Assembly (NCBI RefSeq): GCF_001975825.1
Contig: NZ_MTKN01000036.1
Span: forward strand, 17,527-81,526
DNA from: [Flexibacter] sp. ATCC 35208
GTDB lineage: Bacteria; Bacteroidota; Bacteroidia; Chitinophagales; Chitinophagaceae
Reading direction: 5' to 3'
Length of the DNA stretch: 64,000 nt
The translations under genes were made by a program, and so were the position numbers. The notes beneath the pieces are model-generated. The model searched no databases. It saw nothing but the letters and a program-made list of their open reading frames with translations, and was not told the DNA's origin. Positions 1-8,617 of the stretch are shown here, one piece after another (position 1 is the stretch's first letter; every line of letters begins with the position of its first letter).

Positions 1-36
1 AGTAAAAGCTAATAATATAAATAACCACTTCTTCAT
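1..36 (-). CDS. Partial secreted protein (N-terminus only)
   Basis: Read on the minus strand, an ATG at 36-34 opens a frame that stays open to the window edge and encodes MKKWLFILLAFT, a basic start followed by a hydrophobic run, as in a signal peptide. It begins 3 nt after the stop of the BtuG-like gene, so it is probably the fourth cistron of the B12 operon. Only 12 residues are visible, so the function cannot be read. A periplasmic cobalamin-binding protein (BtuF) or another lipoprotein would fit the context, but that is a guess from position only. Confidence 0.5.
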   Translation of the reverse strand, partial: MKKWLFILLAFT

Positions 37-39
37 AAA

Positions 40-1137
40 TTATTGAATATAGGTGATCACTGAAGGAATATTACCGGTTGTAACACTCCATTTTTTAGCA
101 CCTGTCTTATCAAAACAATACAATGTACCTGGCAGTAAATAATCCTTTACATCAGTAATAAGTATATCTCTTGTAACCGGATCTACTGCTATGCCATAAG
201 GTGTTGTAATTGCCTGGTTCTGAATGAACCCATTGCTTACAATTGATTTCGTTTTTACATTCACTATGCCATAACCAATGGTATTTGCGCCTGTAATATT
301 ACTCCATTGTACGCTGATGATATAGGCAGAATCGCCCTGAATGGCGAGGTTGCTTATAGCCAGGCTAAGTGAATCTGTCACCGCATCTTTCGTTGTGCTG
401 ACTATAAACAGTTTTGATGGAATATCATCATAATTTCCACGGGAGGTCACATACAGGTTGCCATATCCATCTGCTTTTACATGCTGCAGGTTGATAGCAA
501 CATCAATGGTTTGGGTTACGGTAAATGAGCTCAGATCTATTACTGATAAGGTGCGGTCATAATTAGAAGATGTATAGCCTCCGGAGTTCGCCACATACAA
601 TTTACTGCCTGTTACCGCCATTTCTTCCGGCTGGCGACCTACGGTCACCGTGCGCAATACTTCGAAAGTGGAGGTATCTGCTTCTGCTACAAACCCCGAT
701 CCATCTGTACTGCCACTTGCGGCCGCGTAAGAACTCACATACGCCTTGCCGTTATAAAAGGAAATATACCTGCAGCTCCGTACGCTGATTTCACCCAGGT
801 GTTTGGCGGTATGTTTATCCATCACTTCTACCCTATCCGATCCATTGATCACCGCATATAGCTTGTTGCCATATACTTTCATATCATTGCCTACATCTCC
901 TAATTCCTTTACTATGGAAGGATTAATTTCTCCATATATATTCAGGTTGTAATCGCCTTTGGCGCCATTAAAATAATCGAGGGAGGTCTGGTTCAATCCC
1001 ATATTTCCTTCATTTAATAAATAGAAGGAACTTTGGTTTGTATCATCCGTAACATGCGTAGCCTCGCTGGAACTGCTGTCAGTACCACTCTTTCTACATG
1101 CACTTAATACCAGTAAGACGAAGATCCACTTTCTCAT
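40..1137 (-). CDS. BtuG-like surface lipoprotein (YncE/DUF5074-type beta-propeller)
   Basis: The 365-residue product has a short lipoprotein signal ending at Cys14 (LVLSAC followed by RKSG). The mature part has repeated blade-like segments (for example YVANSGGY, LYVTSRGNY, ILITDVKDY) and the early motif FYLLNEGNMG, which is typical of DUF5074/YncE-type propellers. In Bacteroides, BtuG proteins of this fold sit on the cell surface, bind corrinoids very tightly and pass them to BtuB. Here the gene lies directly downstream of a TonB receptor (5 nt gap) and a cobalamin riboswitch, which supports a corrinoid-capturing role. It is a paralogue of the protein at 3085-4143. The fold and lipoprotein nature are read from sequence; ligand identity is inferred. 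Confidence 0.75.
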   Translation of the reverse strand: MRKWIFVLLVLSACRKSGTDSSSSEATHVTDDTNQSSFYLLNEGNMGLNQTSLDYFNGAKGDYNLNIYGEINPSIVKELGDVGNDMKVYGNKLYAVINGSDRVEVMDKHTAKHLGEISVRSCRYISFYNGKAYVSSYAAASGSTDGSGFVAEADTSTFEVLRTVTVGRQPEEMAVTGSKLYVANSGGYTSSNYDRTLSVIDLSSFTVTQTIDVAINLQHVKADGYGNLYVTSRGNYDDIPSKLFIVSTTKDAVTDSLSLAISNLAIQGDSAYIISVQWSNITGANTIGYGIVNVKTKSIVSNGFIQNQAITTPYGIAVDPVTRDILITDVKDYLLPGTLYCFDKTGAKKWSVTTGNIPSVITYIQ

Positions 1138-1142
1138 ATCAG

Positions 1143-3083
1143 TTAAAAATTTACACTGGCAGTCATACGATAATAACGTCCCGGCATGGGATAGTTATAA
1201 ATTACATCGTAGTACTGGTTGAATACATTATTGATTTCTCCTGTCAGTTTCAGCTGACGGTTATGCCATGACACAGACAGGTCATGCGTATACCAGGGTT
1301 CTATATAATACTCCGGAATATTGACGCTACCATAGTAACGTGCTCCTACATACACAAAGCTATAATTCAGGTCCCATGCCTTCCAGGACAGGTTGGTGGT
1401 AAAAGACCCGCTGTGTAAGGGTACGTATACGATCTGTTGATTATTATTGTCCGTTGCTTTCTGATAAGTATACTTGAGCGAGAAGTTTGTTCCAATTTCT
1501 CTGAAGAAGCGTGGCGAGGTCTGCACACCCGCATCTACGCCATAAATATTCACTAATCCGATATTCTGCATTTGCCAGCGGAAGAGTTTACCCGGCACAG
1601 CTACGATCTTATCAGTCACCCTGCTGTAGTAAGCATCTGTCTGAATAGCAAAGTATTGCCACCAGCCGGCGGAGGTCTTTGTATAACTGGCTCCTATATC
1701 ATATTGTTTGCTATATTCAGGTTTCAGGGTGGGATTGCCCGTGGTGGTGTAATAAAGATCATTGAAAGTAGGCATGCGGAAGATGTGCTTATAAAATGTC
1801 CTGATCCTTAAAGACGGATCTGCGAATGGTTGCCAGGAGGCAATGACAGTGGGCGTATAAGCTCTTCTATTGCCACCACTGGTATAGAGCTTTGTACTTT
1901 CATTGATGATACTCGCTAATACACTTCCCTGCAGATCGATCCTGTTAAAATGTAATTGAGTAGCGCCTGCTACCAATGTGGTGACCCTTGTAGGAATAGA
2001 GAAGTGATCAAGGTTCACAGCGGTCATCTGGTTCACCTGGAAATCGGCGGAGAGCGCAACATCCCACCAGTCTTTGATACGGTATTGATTGGCAGCAGAT
2101 AAATAATATTCGTGCTGGCGGAACCGGTTCATAAGCGGCCCACTCGTAGTTACAATCGTAGTATCGAGATAGCGTACATAATCCAGCATATACTTGCCGT
2201 TCAGCTGCATGCTGTACCTGCCGGATTTTTGGTTATAGCCTCCCTGTATAAATGCATTTCGATCCCACTGACGCTGTCCGTTTTCAAAATGCCCTTTCAC
2301 AATGGGACCTGGCAGGCCACGGGCGGAGTTATAATAATAACCCTGTACGTGCCAGTTACTGCTATCTTTGCCATTGCCATATACACCTGCTTCTACGCGC
2401 CAGGCATCGATGTCTCCATTCTTTCGTACAGCAGTGGTGTCATAATCATTATAGCGATAACGGAATTTGTATTGTCCGTCTGCATGGGTCCATTCTGAGC
2501 TGACAATAGCTGCTATTTTATTTGACAGTTTTTTTTCTATTCTCATGGAAGGATTGATCAATCCAAAACTACCGGTCTTAAAGCCTGCTTTACCATGTAG
2601 GGTTTCAGCTCCCTGAAAGACAGGTTTTCTGGATTGCAAATAAATAGAGGCTGCTGAAGCAAATCCTTTTGCAGGTTGGAAGATTACGCCTTTCTGGGCG
2701 TTGTAGAGGTCTATTTGTTCAATATTGTCAAGGGAAAACCGCCCTAGATCTACTGTGCCGTTTTGTGCATTGCTTAGTTGAATGCCATCATAAAATACAC
2801 CCAGCTGGTTGGTACCCATGCTGTGTACATTGAGCGTTTTGAGGCCGCCTATGCCACCATAATCTTTGATCTGAACACCTGAGAAGAACCGGGCAGCATC
2901 TGCCACGGAGAGGCTATTCATTTTTTCCAGTGCCTTGCCGCTGAGGGTTTGAACGGGCGTAATCGCACCGGGTTTGGCAGAGAAGATCGTAATCGTCTGT
3001 AAGGTATGAGTCGTATCATTTTGCTGTGCCTGTAAATGCAGGCACAGCAAAATGAAGCTTATTATAAAACTGGTTGTCTTCAT
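1143..3083 (-). CDS. btuB: TonB-dependent outer-membrane receptor, BtuB-like (cobalamin uptake)
   Basis: The 646-residue protein has a signal peptide (residues 1-19, ending LHLQAQ), a plug domain (about 45-150, with QIKDYGGIGGLKTLNVHSMG and GVFYDGIQLSN) and a 22-strand-type barrel that ends in aromatic YRMTASVNF. The length matches BtuB and siderophore receptors rather than the roughly 1000-residue SusC class, and there is no N-terminal carboxypeptidase-regulatory domain. The gene sits between two BtuG-like lipoprotein genes (1 nt and 5 nt gaps) in an operon led by a cobalamin riboswitch. Corrinoid import is therefore the best call. The substrate is inferred from the riboswitch and neighbours; the receptor class is read directly. 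Confidence 0.85.
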   Translation of the reverse strand: MKTTSFIISFILLCLHLQAQQNDTTHTLQTITIFSAKPGAITPVQTLSGKALEKMNSLSVADAARFFSGVQIKDYGGIGGLKTLNVHSMGTNQLGVFYDGIQLSNAQNGTVDLGRFSLDNIEQIDLYNAQKGVIFQPAKGFASAASIYLQSRKPVFQGAETLHGKAGFKTGSFGLINPSMRIEKKLSNKIAAIVSSEWTHADGQYKFRYRYNDYDTTAVRKNGDIDAWRVEAGVYGNGKDSSNWHVQGYYYNSARGLPGPIVKGHFENGQRQWDRNAFIQGGYNQKSGRYSMQLNGKYMLDYVRYLDTTIVTTSGPLMNRFRQHEYYLSAANQYRIKDWWDVALSADFQVNQMTAVNLDHFSIPTRVTTLVAGATQLHFNRIDLQGSVLASIINESTKLYTSGGNRRAYTPTVIASWQPFADPSLRIRTFYKHIFRMPTFNDLYYTTTGNPTLKPEYSKQYDIGASYTKTSAGWWQYFAIQTDAYYSRVTDKIVAVPGKLFRWQMQNIGLVNIYGVDAGVQTSPRFFREIGTNFSLKYTYQKATDNNNQQIVYVPLHSGSFTTNLSWKAWDLNYSFVYVGARYYGSVNIPEYYIEPWYTHDLSVSWHNRQLKLTGEINNVFNQYYDVIYNYPMPGRYYRMTASVNF

Positions 3084-3084
3084 A

Positions 3085-4143
3085 TTAATGGAACACGACC
3101 ATGGCTGGATACAGATTGTCCGTGTAGGAAATTGCAGATTTTAAAGTTGCGTCTGCGGCGCTGTAAGTATAAAGTGTATTGTTAGCGTCCCCATAGAAAC
3201 CTCCTGTTGTGATCAGTACAAGGGTGTTTTTCGCTGCGTCGTAACCAATACCTTTACCATAGAAGTAGTGGTCATCTGGCAGGGTGATATAAGCGCTGCT
3301 CAGGGAGCTGTTGTTGCCGGAAACATAGCGGTATATCTTCTGGTCATCGCTCAGCACATAGACTGCATTCTCCTGGGTAGAAGCGACGATAGAGCTGCTG
3401 GTGAATACCCATTCGTTATAGCGAACATTAAACGAGGTGGTGATCGTATCGACCTTCAGTGTAGACGGATCGATTTTGAGCAGGGCATTTGTTTGCGCAG
3501 CATATATGTAGCCATCTTTACCCTGGGCAAAACCAGCTATTGCAGTACCTAAATTCTTTGCTATGGAGTAGTCGCTGGTCTTCAATGCTACGATACCGTC
3601 GTTAGCAGTTAATGCAAATACATAGTTGCCTGATTTGAGCATATCGCTAACGCTACCACTTACACCTGTGATTTTGGTACCCACGCTCAGGGAAGATAAG
3701 GTTACCGGATAGATACCATCGTCTGTACTGAGCAGCCCATTGCTATTGTCAATACCGATGAATGCATGACCGCTAGCCGGCAAACCTGCATTTCTGGCGC
3801 TTTCTTTCAGGGAATACTCATCAGCGGCTACCAGTGGACCGCCATAGTTGGTTACCAGGTAAAGTTTTCCATTATAAATGGTGCCATATTCCAGGGTGGT
3901 GGAGGTCGTTGCCAGCGGACTGGATGGGTTCACTGCCAGGTAATTGTCCTGCGAAAGGGTATCCGCATTATAGCTGCGGAAGCTCAGGTCTCCTCCTTTG
4001 GAACCGAAGTTGCCTTCATTTAAAATGAAATAACCATTGTCATAAGTGCCTTTGGAGATAACTGAAGTATTATCATCTTTTTTACAAGAGACTACGAAGA
4101 ATACGGCGAATGCTAACAGGAGCGTGTGTAATTTTCTTTGCAT
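3085..4143 (-). CDS. BtuG-like surface lipoprotein (DUF5074-type beta-propeller), first gene of B12 operon
   Basis: The product has 352 residues and a clear lipobox (FVVSC, Cys20) followed by KKDD, a charged stretch like the lipoprotein export signals that carry Bacteroidota lipoproteins to the surface. YFILNEGNFGSKGGDLSF near residue 38 matches the start of the other propeller at 40-1137 (FYLLNEGNMG), so the two are paralogues flanking the receptor. Blade-like repeats follow to the C-terminus. As the first gene after the riboswitch it is under direct corrinoid control. It is likely the surface corrinoid-binding partner of the TonB receptor. Alternative: a general YncE-like propeller with another ligand. 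Confidence 0.75.
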   Translation of the reverse strand: MQRKLHTLLLAFAVFFVVSCKKDDNTSVISKGTYDNGYFILNEGNFGSKGGDLSFRSYNADTLSQDNYLAVNPSSPLATTSTTLEYGTIYNGKLYLVTNYGGPLVAADEYSLKESARNAGLPASGHAFIGIDNSNGLLSTDDGIYPVTLSSLSVGTKITGVSGSVSDMLKSGNYVFALTANDGIVALKTSDYSIAKNLGTAIAGFAQGKDGYIYAAQTNALLKIDPSTLKVDTITTSFNVRYNEWVFTSSSIVASTQENAVYVLSDDQKIYRYVSGNNSSLSSAYITLPDDHYFYGKGIGYDAAKNTLVLITTGGFYGDANNTLYTYSAADATLKSAISYTDNLYPAMVVFH

Positions 4144-4190
4144 GCTGTTTTAATAATTGTAATAGTTGAAAGGTTCCCGACGGAATAGAT

Positions 4191-4255
4191 CATTCAGCAT
4201 GATAAGCGTAATATCATTGTATATCCCGAAGCTTTTCACCCGAAAGCGCTGAATG
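4191..4255 (-). promoter_or_regulatory. Likely expression-platform stem between riboswitch and first gene
   Basis: CATTCAGC at 4191-4198 pairs perfectly with GCTGAATG at 4248-4255, enclosing about 49 nt between the B12 aptamer and the ATG at 4143. It could be part of the switch that hides or frees the translation start. No U-tract follows it, so translational rather than transcriptional control is more likely. This is inference from base pairing only. Confidence 0.35.
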
Positions 4256-4261
4256 GATCTA

Positions 4262-4436
4262 TTGCATCGTGGCAGGTCTTCTGGCTCCCTGATTTTCCGG
4301 CGGCCTTCCCATCCATGGTGGACAGTGGCATAGAGTAGAACCGGAAATAATACTCAGGTTACAGCTACGGGGATAGCTCCGGTTTTGCACCGGATTCCCT
4401 TTTAAGCCTATCTAGTGACAGGCACCAAATGCGGCA
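4262..4436 (-). promoter_or_regulatory. Cobalamin (B12) riboswitch
   Basis: On the minus strand the segment contains the hallmark parts of the AdoCbl-type aptamer in order. These are the 5' part with GGTGCC near 4425, the core GGGAATCCGGTGCAAAACCGG (about 4380-4401) followed by GCTATCCCCGTAGCTGTAA, then GCCACTG (about 4326), GGGAAGGCCGCC and the closing GAGCCAGAAGACCTGCC (about 4271-4287). It ends about 120 nt before the start of the first BtuG-like gene. In known examples AdoCbl binding shuts off the downstream uptake genes. This is the firmest regulatory call in the window. Confidence 0.96.
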
Positions 4437-4517
4437 CAAACCTACACTATGGGGGTGGAATAACCAAATTGAAACGTTTTTTCGCCTATCTTGCCGCAAA
4501 TTTTTAAATAATCCGTT

Positions 4518-6299
4518 TTGCTGAGACAACTTTTCCTGTTTGTGGTCCTGCTTTGCGGCGTTATGTGTAGCTATGCCCAGGGGAACCTGAGTAAGACTGT
4601 ATCAGTCACCATGACCCGCCAGCCGATATCTTCTGTACTGGACGCCATTGAAATTCAGGGTGATTTTCATTTTTCTTATGTACGGGAAATGGTGCATGCC
4701 GATAGTCTTGTGTCGGTACGCGCCAATCACAGGACTGTGAAGCAGGTACTGGACCAGTTGTTCCAGGGCAGTGTTGCTTATAAGGATGCGGGCAACCAGT
4801 TGATGCTGCAGCCGAATAAGGAGAAGTGGTTCTATGTGAGCGGACATATTACGGATGGCAGTAATGGGCAACCACTGAATAATGCGAGTGTGTATGAAGG
4901 GGTGCAGCTGATTTCGACTATGACAAACGATCAGGGGTATTACCGGCTGCGGCTCAGGGAGAAAGAACGGCCAATGCCTGTGATGCTTACGGTGAGTAAG
5001 GAATTATATAAAGATACAATTATGATGGTGGCGAGCGGGTATGATCAGGACATCAGTGCGAGTATCAAGCCTGCGGCACCAATCACGTTGGGTATAGTGG
5101 ATGTGAACCAGTATTCGAGAGTGAGTGATACATGGTTTGGAAAGGTGTTTTTAAGTTCCAAACAGCGTATGCAATCTCTGAACTTAAGCAGATTCTTTGC
5201 AAATCAGCCTTATCAGACCTCTTTATTACCCGGGTTGGGTACCCATGGTAAGTTGAGTTCCCAGGTAGTAAATAAGATATCGGTGAATTTTATTGGGGGG
5301 TATACGGCCGGGTTAAATGGGGTCGAAATATCCGGTGCTTTTAATATAGATCAGAAAGATGTGAGATTTGCCCAGTTTGCCTCACTTTTTAATCTGGTGG
5401 GTGGTAAAATGGAAGGCGTGCAGATAGCTGGTTTGCATAACCTGGTCATTGATTCAGTAAAAGGTCTGCAGGCAGCGGGTATCAGCAATATTACAACAAA
5501 GGGATTTGTCGGTGTACAACTCTCTACTACTTATAATGGTGCGAATGGTGAAACCCGGGGATTGGGCGCTTCAGGGATTGTGAATATTTATAGGAAGAAT
5601 AGTTATGGTGTGATGATGGCGGGGGTTGGAAATATGAATACAACGACCATACAGGGTGTGCAGGCAGCTGGGGTGTTCAATATGGCAGAAATGCTGAAAG
5701 GTGTGCAGGTGGCTGGTGTTGTCAATGCGGCTGATACTACCGAAGGTGTGCAGGTAGCAGGCCTCATCAACGTTACGCGGGTATTGAAAGGTGTGCAGGT
5801 AGGTGTGGTGAATTATGCAGATTCGTCTGATGGGTATAGTATTGGCGTGATTAGTATTGTGCGCAGGGGGTATCATCAGTTATTGGTATATAATACAGAG
5901 CTGTTGCCGTTCAACCTGGCGTTTAAGTCAGGGAATAAAAAGCTGTACAGCCTGATTATAGGAGGAGCAAGTTTTATGGAAGGGTCGAAGGCGTACAGTT
6001 TTGGGTATGGTATTGGAAAGTCGTATAAAGATTATAGTGTAGAGATTACGGAGCAGAATTTGTACCTGGGGAGTTGGGAGATGGTAGGTACGATGGCACG
6101 GTTGCAGACGGCGTGGAATAAGGAAATAGGTAAAAACGCCAGGATCTTTATAGGGCCAGCGTTTACCTTATATTTTAATAGTAAGGATGCAAATGTGGAA
6201 GGGTATAAGAGCCGGCTGCCGGGCCCATATGGGGCATTTAAATTTAATGACAACCTACGTTATTGGTTTGGCTGGCATGTGGGCTTTAGTTTCTTCTAA
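4518..6299 (+). CDS. STN-domain outer-membrane-type protein with LA_2272-like surface repeats
   Basis: The 593-residue product starts with TTG (an in-frame TAA lies just upstream at 4509 and no ATG precedes the signal peptide). The signal peptide is residues 1-21 (GVMCSYAQ). Next comes an STN domain (about 25-95), as found at the front of TonB receptors and secretins, then a carboxypeptidase-regulatory-like Ig domain (about 105-180, GHITDGSNGQPLNNASVYEG). From about residue 265 to 455 there are tandem GVQxAGxxN units such as GVQVAGVVN and GVQAAGVFN, which match the LA_2272-type surface repeat family. The end (YWFGWHVGFSFF) looks like a final outer-membrane strand. Function is unknown. It is divergent from the B12 operon and probably unrelated to it. 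Confidence 0.7.
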   Translation: MLRQLFLFVVLLCGVMCSYAQGNLSKTVSVTMTRQPISSVLDAIEIQGDFHFSYVREMVHADSLVSVRANHRTVKQVLDQLFQGSVAYKDAGNQLMLQPNKEKWFYVSGHITDGSNGQPLNNASVYEGVQLISTMTNDQGYYRLRLREKERPMPVMLTVSKELYKDTIMMVASGYDQDISASIKPAAPITLGIVDVNQYSRVSDTWFGKVFLSSKQRMQSLNLSRFFANQPYQTSLLPGLGTHGKLSSQVVNKISVNFIGGYTAGLNGVEISGAFNIDQKDVRFAQFASLFNLVGGKMEGVQIAGLHNLVIDSVKGLQAAGISNITTKGFVGVQLSTTYNGANGETRGLGASGIVNIYRKNSYGVMMAGVGNMNTTTIQGVQAAGVFNMAEMLKGVQVAGVVNAADTTEGVQVAGLINVTRVLKGVQVGVVNYADSSDGYSIGVISIVRRGYHQLLVYNTELLPFNLAFKSGNKKLYSLIIGGASFMEGSKAYSFGYGIGKSYKDYSVEITEQNLYLGSWEMVGTMARLQTAWNKEIGKNARIFIGPAFTLYFNSKDANVEGYKSRLPGPYGAFKFNDNLRYWFGWHVGFSFF

Positions 6300-6348
6300 G
6301 AATTTCTTTCGTACTGGCGATGGCTACCAATTTCTCCTTAAAATTCAG

Positions 6349-6356
6349 TAAATTTG
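6349..6356 (+). promoter_or_regulatory. Bacteroidota -7 promoter element for aguBA
   Basis: TAAATTTG matches the TAnnTTTG -7 consensus of the Bacteroidota housekeeping sigma factor, 31 nt before the aguB ATG. No good -33 TTTG was found at the expected distance, so the call rests on the -7 element alone. Confidence 0.45.
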
Positions 6357-6387
6357 CCGCTTCTTTTTCAAATTTAAACACTGGTAA

Positions 6388-7263
6388 ATGTCAAAAGTCA
6401 AAGTAGGTTTTGTGCAAATGAATTGTACGGCCAATAAGGCGGAAAACCTTGCCAAAGCCATCGAGCAGGTAAAAGTTGCCGCATCCAAAGGTGCACAGAT
6501 CGTTTGTTTACAGGAGCTGTTTACCTCCCTGTATTTTTGTGATGAAGAGAATTACGACAACTTCTCTCTCGCGGAGCCTATTCCTGGTCCATCTACAGAT
6601 GCCCTTCAGAAAGTAGCTGGTGAACTGGGCGTGGTGATCATCGCCTCCCTCTTTGAAAAAAGAGCTGCTGGCCTGTATCACAACACGACTGCTGTACTGG
6701 ACGCTGACGGATCTTACCTTGGCAAATACCGTAAAATGCATATTCCGGACGATCCGGCTTACTACGAAAAATTCTATTTCACCCCTGGTGACTTAGGCTA
6801 TAAAGTTTTCAAAACCAAATTCGCCACCATCGGTGTACTTATCTGCTGGGATCAATGGTATCCTGAAGCTGCACGTATCACCGCGCTCATGGGTGCCGAA
6901 ATACTGTTCTACCCTACCGCTATTGGCTGGGCAACGTCTCAGGACGAAGCAACCAATACAGAGCAATACAATGCATGGCAGACTATTCAGCGTAGCCACG
7001 CTGTTGCAAACGGTATCCACGTAGTTAGCGTGAACCGTACCGGTTTTGAGCAGGAAGGCCGCATGAAATTCTGGGGTGGCTCCTTCATCTCCAATCCGTT
7101 TGGTACCATCATCTATCAGGCTTCGCACGAAGAAGAAGAGATCCATGTGGAAGAACTGGATCTGTCTGTAACTGACAGATACCGTACTCACTGGCCTTTC
7201 ATGCGCGACAGAAGAATCGACTCTTACGGCAACATCACTAAAAGATTTATCGACGAAGCATAA
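6388..7263 (+). CDS. aguB: N-carbamoylputrescine amidase
   Basis: This nitrilase-superfamily enzyme (291 residues) hydrolyses N-carbamoylputrescine to putrescine, CO2 and ammonia, the last step of the agmatine route. The catalytic triad is visible: Glu in CLQELF (about 51), Lys in YRKMHIPDDPAYYEKFYF (about 116) and Cys in VLICWDQWYPEAAR (about 153). The block GWATSQDEATNTEQYNAWQ is characteristic of the AguB/plant NLP1 group. It overlaps the next gene, agmatine deiminase, by 1 nt (TAATG), so the two steps are translationally coupled. Confidence is high because both substrate-specific partners occur together. Confidence 0.95.
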   Translation: MSKVKVGFVQMNCTANKAENLAKAIEQVKVAASKGAQIVCLQELFTSLYFCDEENYDNFSLAEPIPGPSTDALQKVAGELGVVIIASLFEKRAAGLYHNTTAVLDADGSYLGKYRKMHIPDDPAYYEKFYFTPGDLGYKVFKTKFATIGVLICWDQWYPEAARITALMGAEILFYPTAIGWATSQDEATNTEQYNAWQTIQRSHAVANGIHVVSVNRTGFEQEGRMKFWGGSFISNPFGTIIYQASHEEEEIHVEELDLSVTDRYRTHWPFMRDRRIDSYGNITKRFIDEA

Positions 7264-8312
7264 TGAACGGACTACCAACGCTGAAACAGCAGGGATACTT
7301 CTTCCCTGCCGAATTCCATCCTCATGTGGCTACATGGTTGAGCTGGCCTCATAAAGAAGCTAGCTGGCCAGGTAAGATCGACGCTATCTATCCTTACTAC
7401 AGCCAATTTGTAAAATACCTGGCAGAAAGTGAGCTGGTGCGCATCAACGTGGCAGACGATGTTATGAAAGCCGCAGCAGCTGCACACCTGCAAAAAGCAG
7501 GCGTTCAAATGGACAAAGTGGAATTCTTCCTGCATCCTACGAACGACGCCTGGTGCCGTGATCATGGTCCAGCTTTCCTGATCAATCCAACAGCTGCAGA
7601 AAAGAAGGTGATTGTAGACTGGGGCTATAATGCCTGGGGGGGTAAATATCCTCCGTTCGACAAGGACGATGTGATCCCTACCCTGATCGCTAATCATTAT
7701 AAATTACCGGTATTCCACCCTGGCATCGTCATGGAAGGTGGTTCTGTAGAATTCAATGGGAAGGGAACGGTATTGACTTCCACCTGCTGTCTGCTGAATG
7801 AAAACAGGAATCCGCACCTGACGCAGGCCCAGCTGGAAACTTACTTGCAGGACTATTATGGTGTGGACAAGGTACTGTGGGTAGCGGAAGGCATTATCGG
7901 TGATGATACAGATGGTCATATTGACGATACTGTTCGCTTCGTAAACGAAGATACCGTGCTTACTGTGGTAGAAAGTAACAAACAGGACGAGAACTACGAC
8001 CTGCTGCAGCAAAACCTGCAACAGTTAAAGCAGATGCGCCTGTTGAATGGCAAACAACTCAACGTAATTGAGTTGCCAATGCCAGATGCAGTTGTGTTCG
8101 AAGACCAGCGTCTGCCGGCTTCCTATGCTAATTTCTATATCAGCAATAAACATGTTATTGTTCCAACTTATCGTTGTGCACAGGATGATAAGGCCCTCCG
8201 GATTATCCAGGATTGCTTTAAAACCCGTGAGGTAGTTGGTATCGATTCGACCGAGATCATCTGGGGACTGGGTAGTTTTCACTGCCTGAGTCAGCAGGAA
8301 CCTCTGGTATAA
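7263..8312 (+). CDS. aguA: Agmatine deiminase
   Basis: The 349-residue peptidyl-arginine-deiminase-type enzyme converts agmatine to N-carbamoylputrescine and ammonia. Diagnostic motifs are TWLSWPHKEASWPG at the N-terminus, WCRDHGPAFLI (about 96), MEGGSVEFNGKGT (about 158), DDTDGHIDDTVRF (about 215) and the C-terminal GSFHCLSQQEP that contains the nucleophilic Cys. It is coupled to aguB by a TAATG overlap and followed by a strong terminator. No arginine decarboxylase is in the window, so agmatine must be made elsewhere or imported. Confidence 0.96.
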   Translation: MNGLPTLKQQGYFFPAEFHPHVATWLSWPHKEASWPGKIDAIYPYYSQFVKYLAESELVRINVADDVMKAAAAAHLQKAGVQMDKVEFFLHPTNDAWCRDHGPAFLINPTAAEKKVIVDWGYNAWGGKYPPFDKDDVIPTLIANHYKLPVFHPGIVMEGGSVEFNGKGTVLTSTCCLLNENRNPHLTQAQLETYLQDYYGVDKVLWVAEGIIGDDTDGHIDDTVRFVNEDTVLTVVESNKQDENYDLLQQNLQQLKQMRLLNGKQLNVIELPMPDAVVFEDQRLPASYANFYISNKHVIVPTYRCAQDDKALRIIQDCFKTREVVGIDSTEIIWGLGSFHCLSQQEPLV

Positions 8313-8322
8313 AATTCTTGTC

Positions 8323-8359
8323 AAAAAGGCGCTGTTGCCTCGCAACAACGCCTTTTTTT
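8323..8359 (+). terminator. Rho-independent terminator after aguBA
   Basis: GGCGcTGTTGC pairs with GCAACAaCGCC across a 3-nt loop (one internal mismatch), preceded by an A-run and followed by seven T residues. It begins 10 nt after the aguA stop codon. Confidence 0.9.
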
Positions 8360-8529
8360 AGGCCCAAACATATCCCTGAATTCCGCTATGTGATTGACTT
8401 CCAATGTCATCTAATTGTTAAAAAACAGGAGCGGCCCCAACCTGGCTATTCCTTTTAGAACTGCACCACCGTTGCAGATCCCCTGATTGGCGCAATCGCC
8501 CCGTTCGCAGTCAGATTGATCCCTTCACA

Positions 8530-8558
8530 TTTCTTTCACATTTTCAGTGCTACCTTTG
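8530..8558 (+). promoter_or_regulatory. Bacteroidota promoter for the L,D-transpeptidase gene at 8618
   Basis: TTTC at 8530-8533 and TACCTTTG at 8551-8558 are spaced 17 nt, a near match to TTTG-N17-23-TAnnTTTG. This would give a leader of roughly 55 nt before the ATG at 8618. The rest of 8360-8617 shows no gene. Confidence 0.6.
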
Positions 8559-8617
8559 TCATGTCCTAATATTTCAGTGTATTATCCTTATTAAAAGAAC
8601 CTAACTAAATTCCTTAG

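Noticed and set aside
4487..4494. TATCTTGC as a promoter -7 element for the STN-domain gene
   Set aside because: It deviates from TAnnTTTG and the only TTG upstream is 15 nt away, shorter than the usual spacing.
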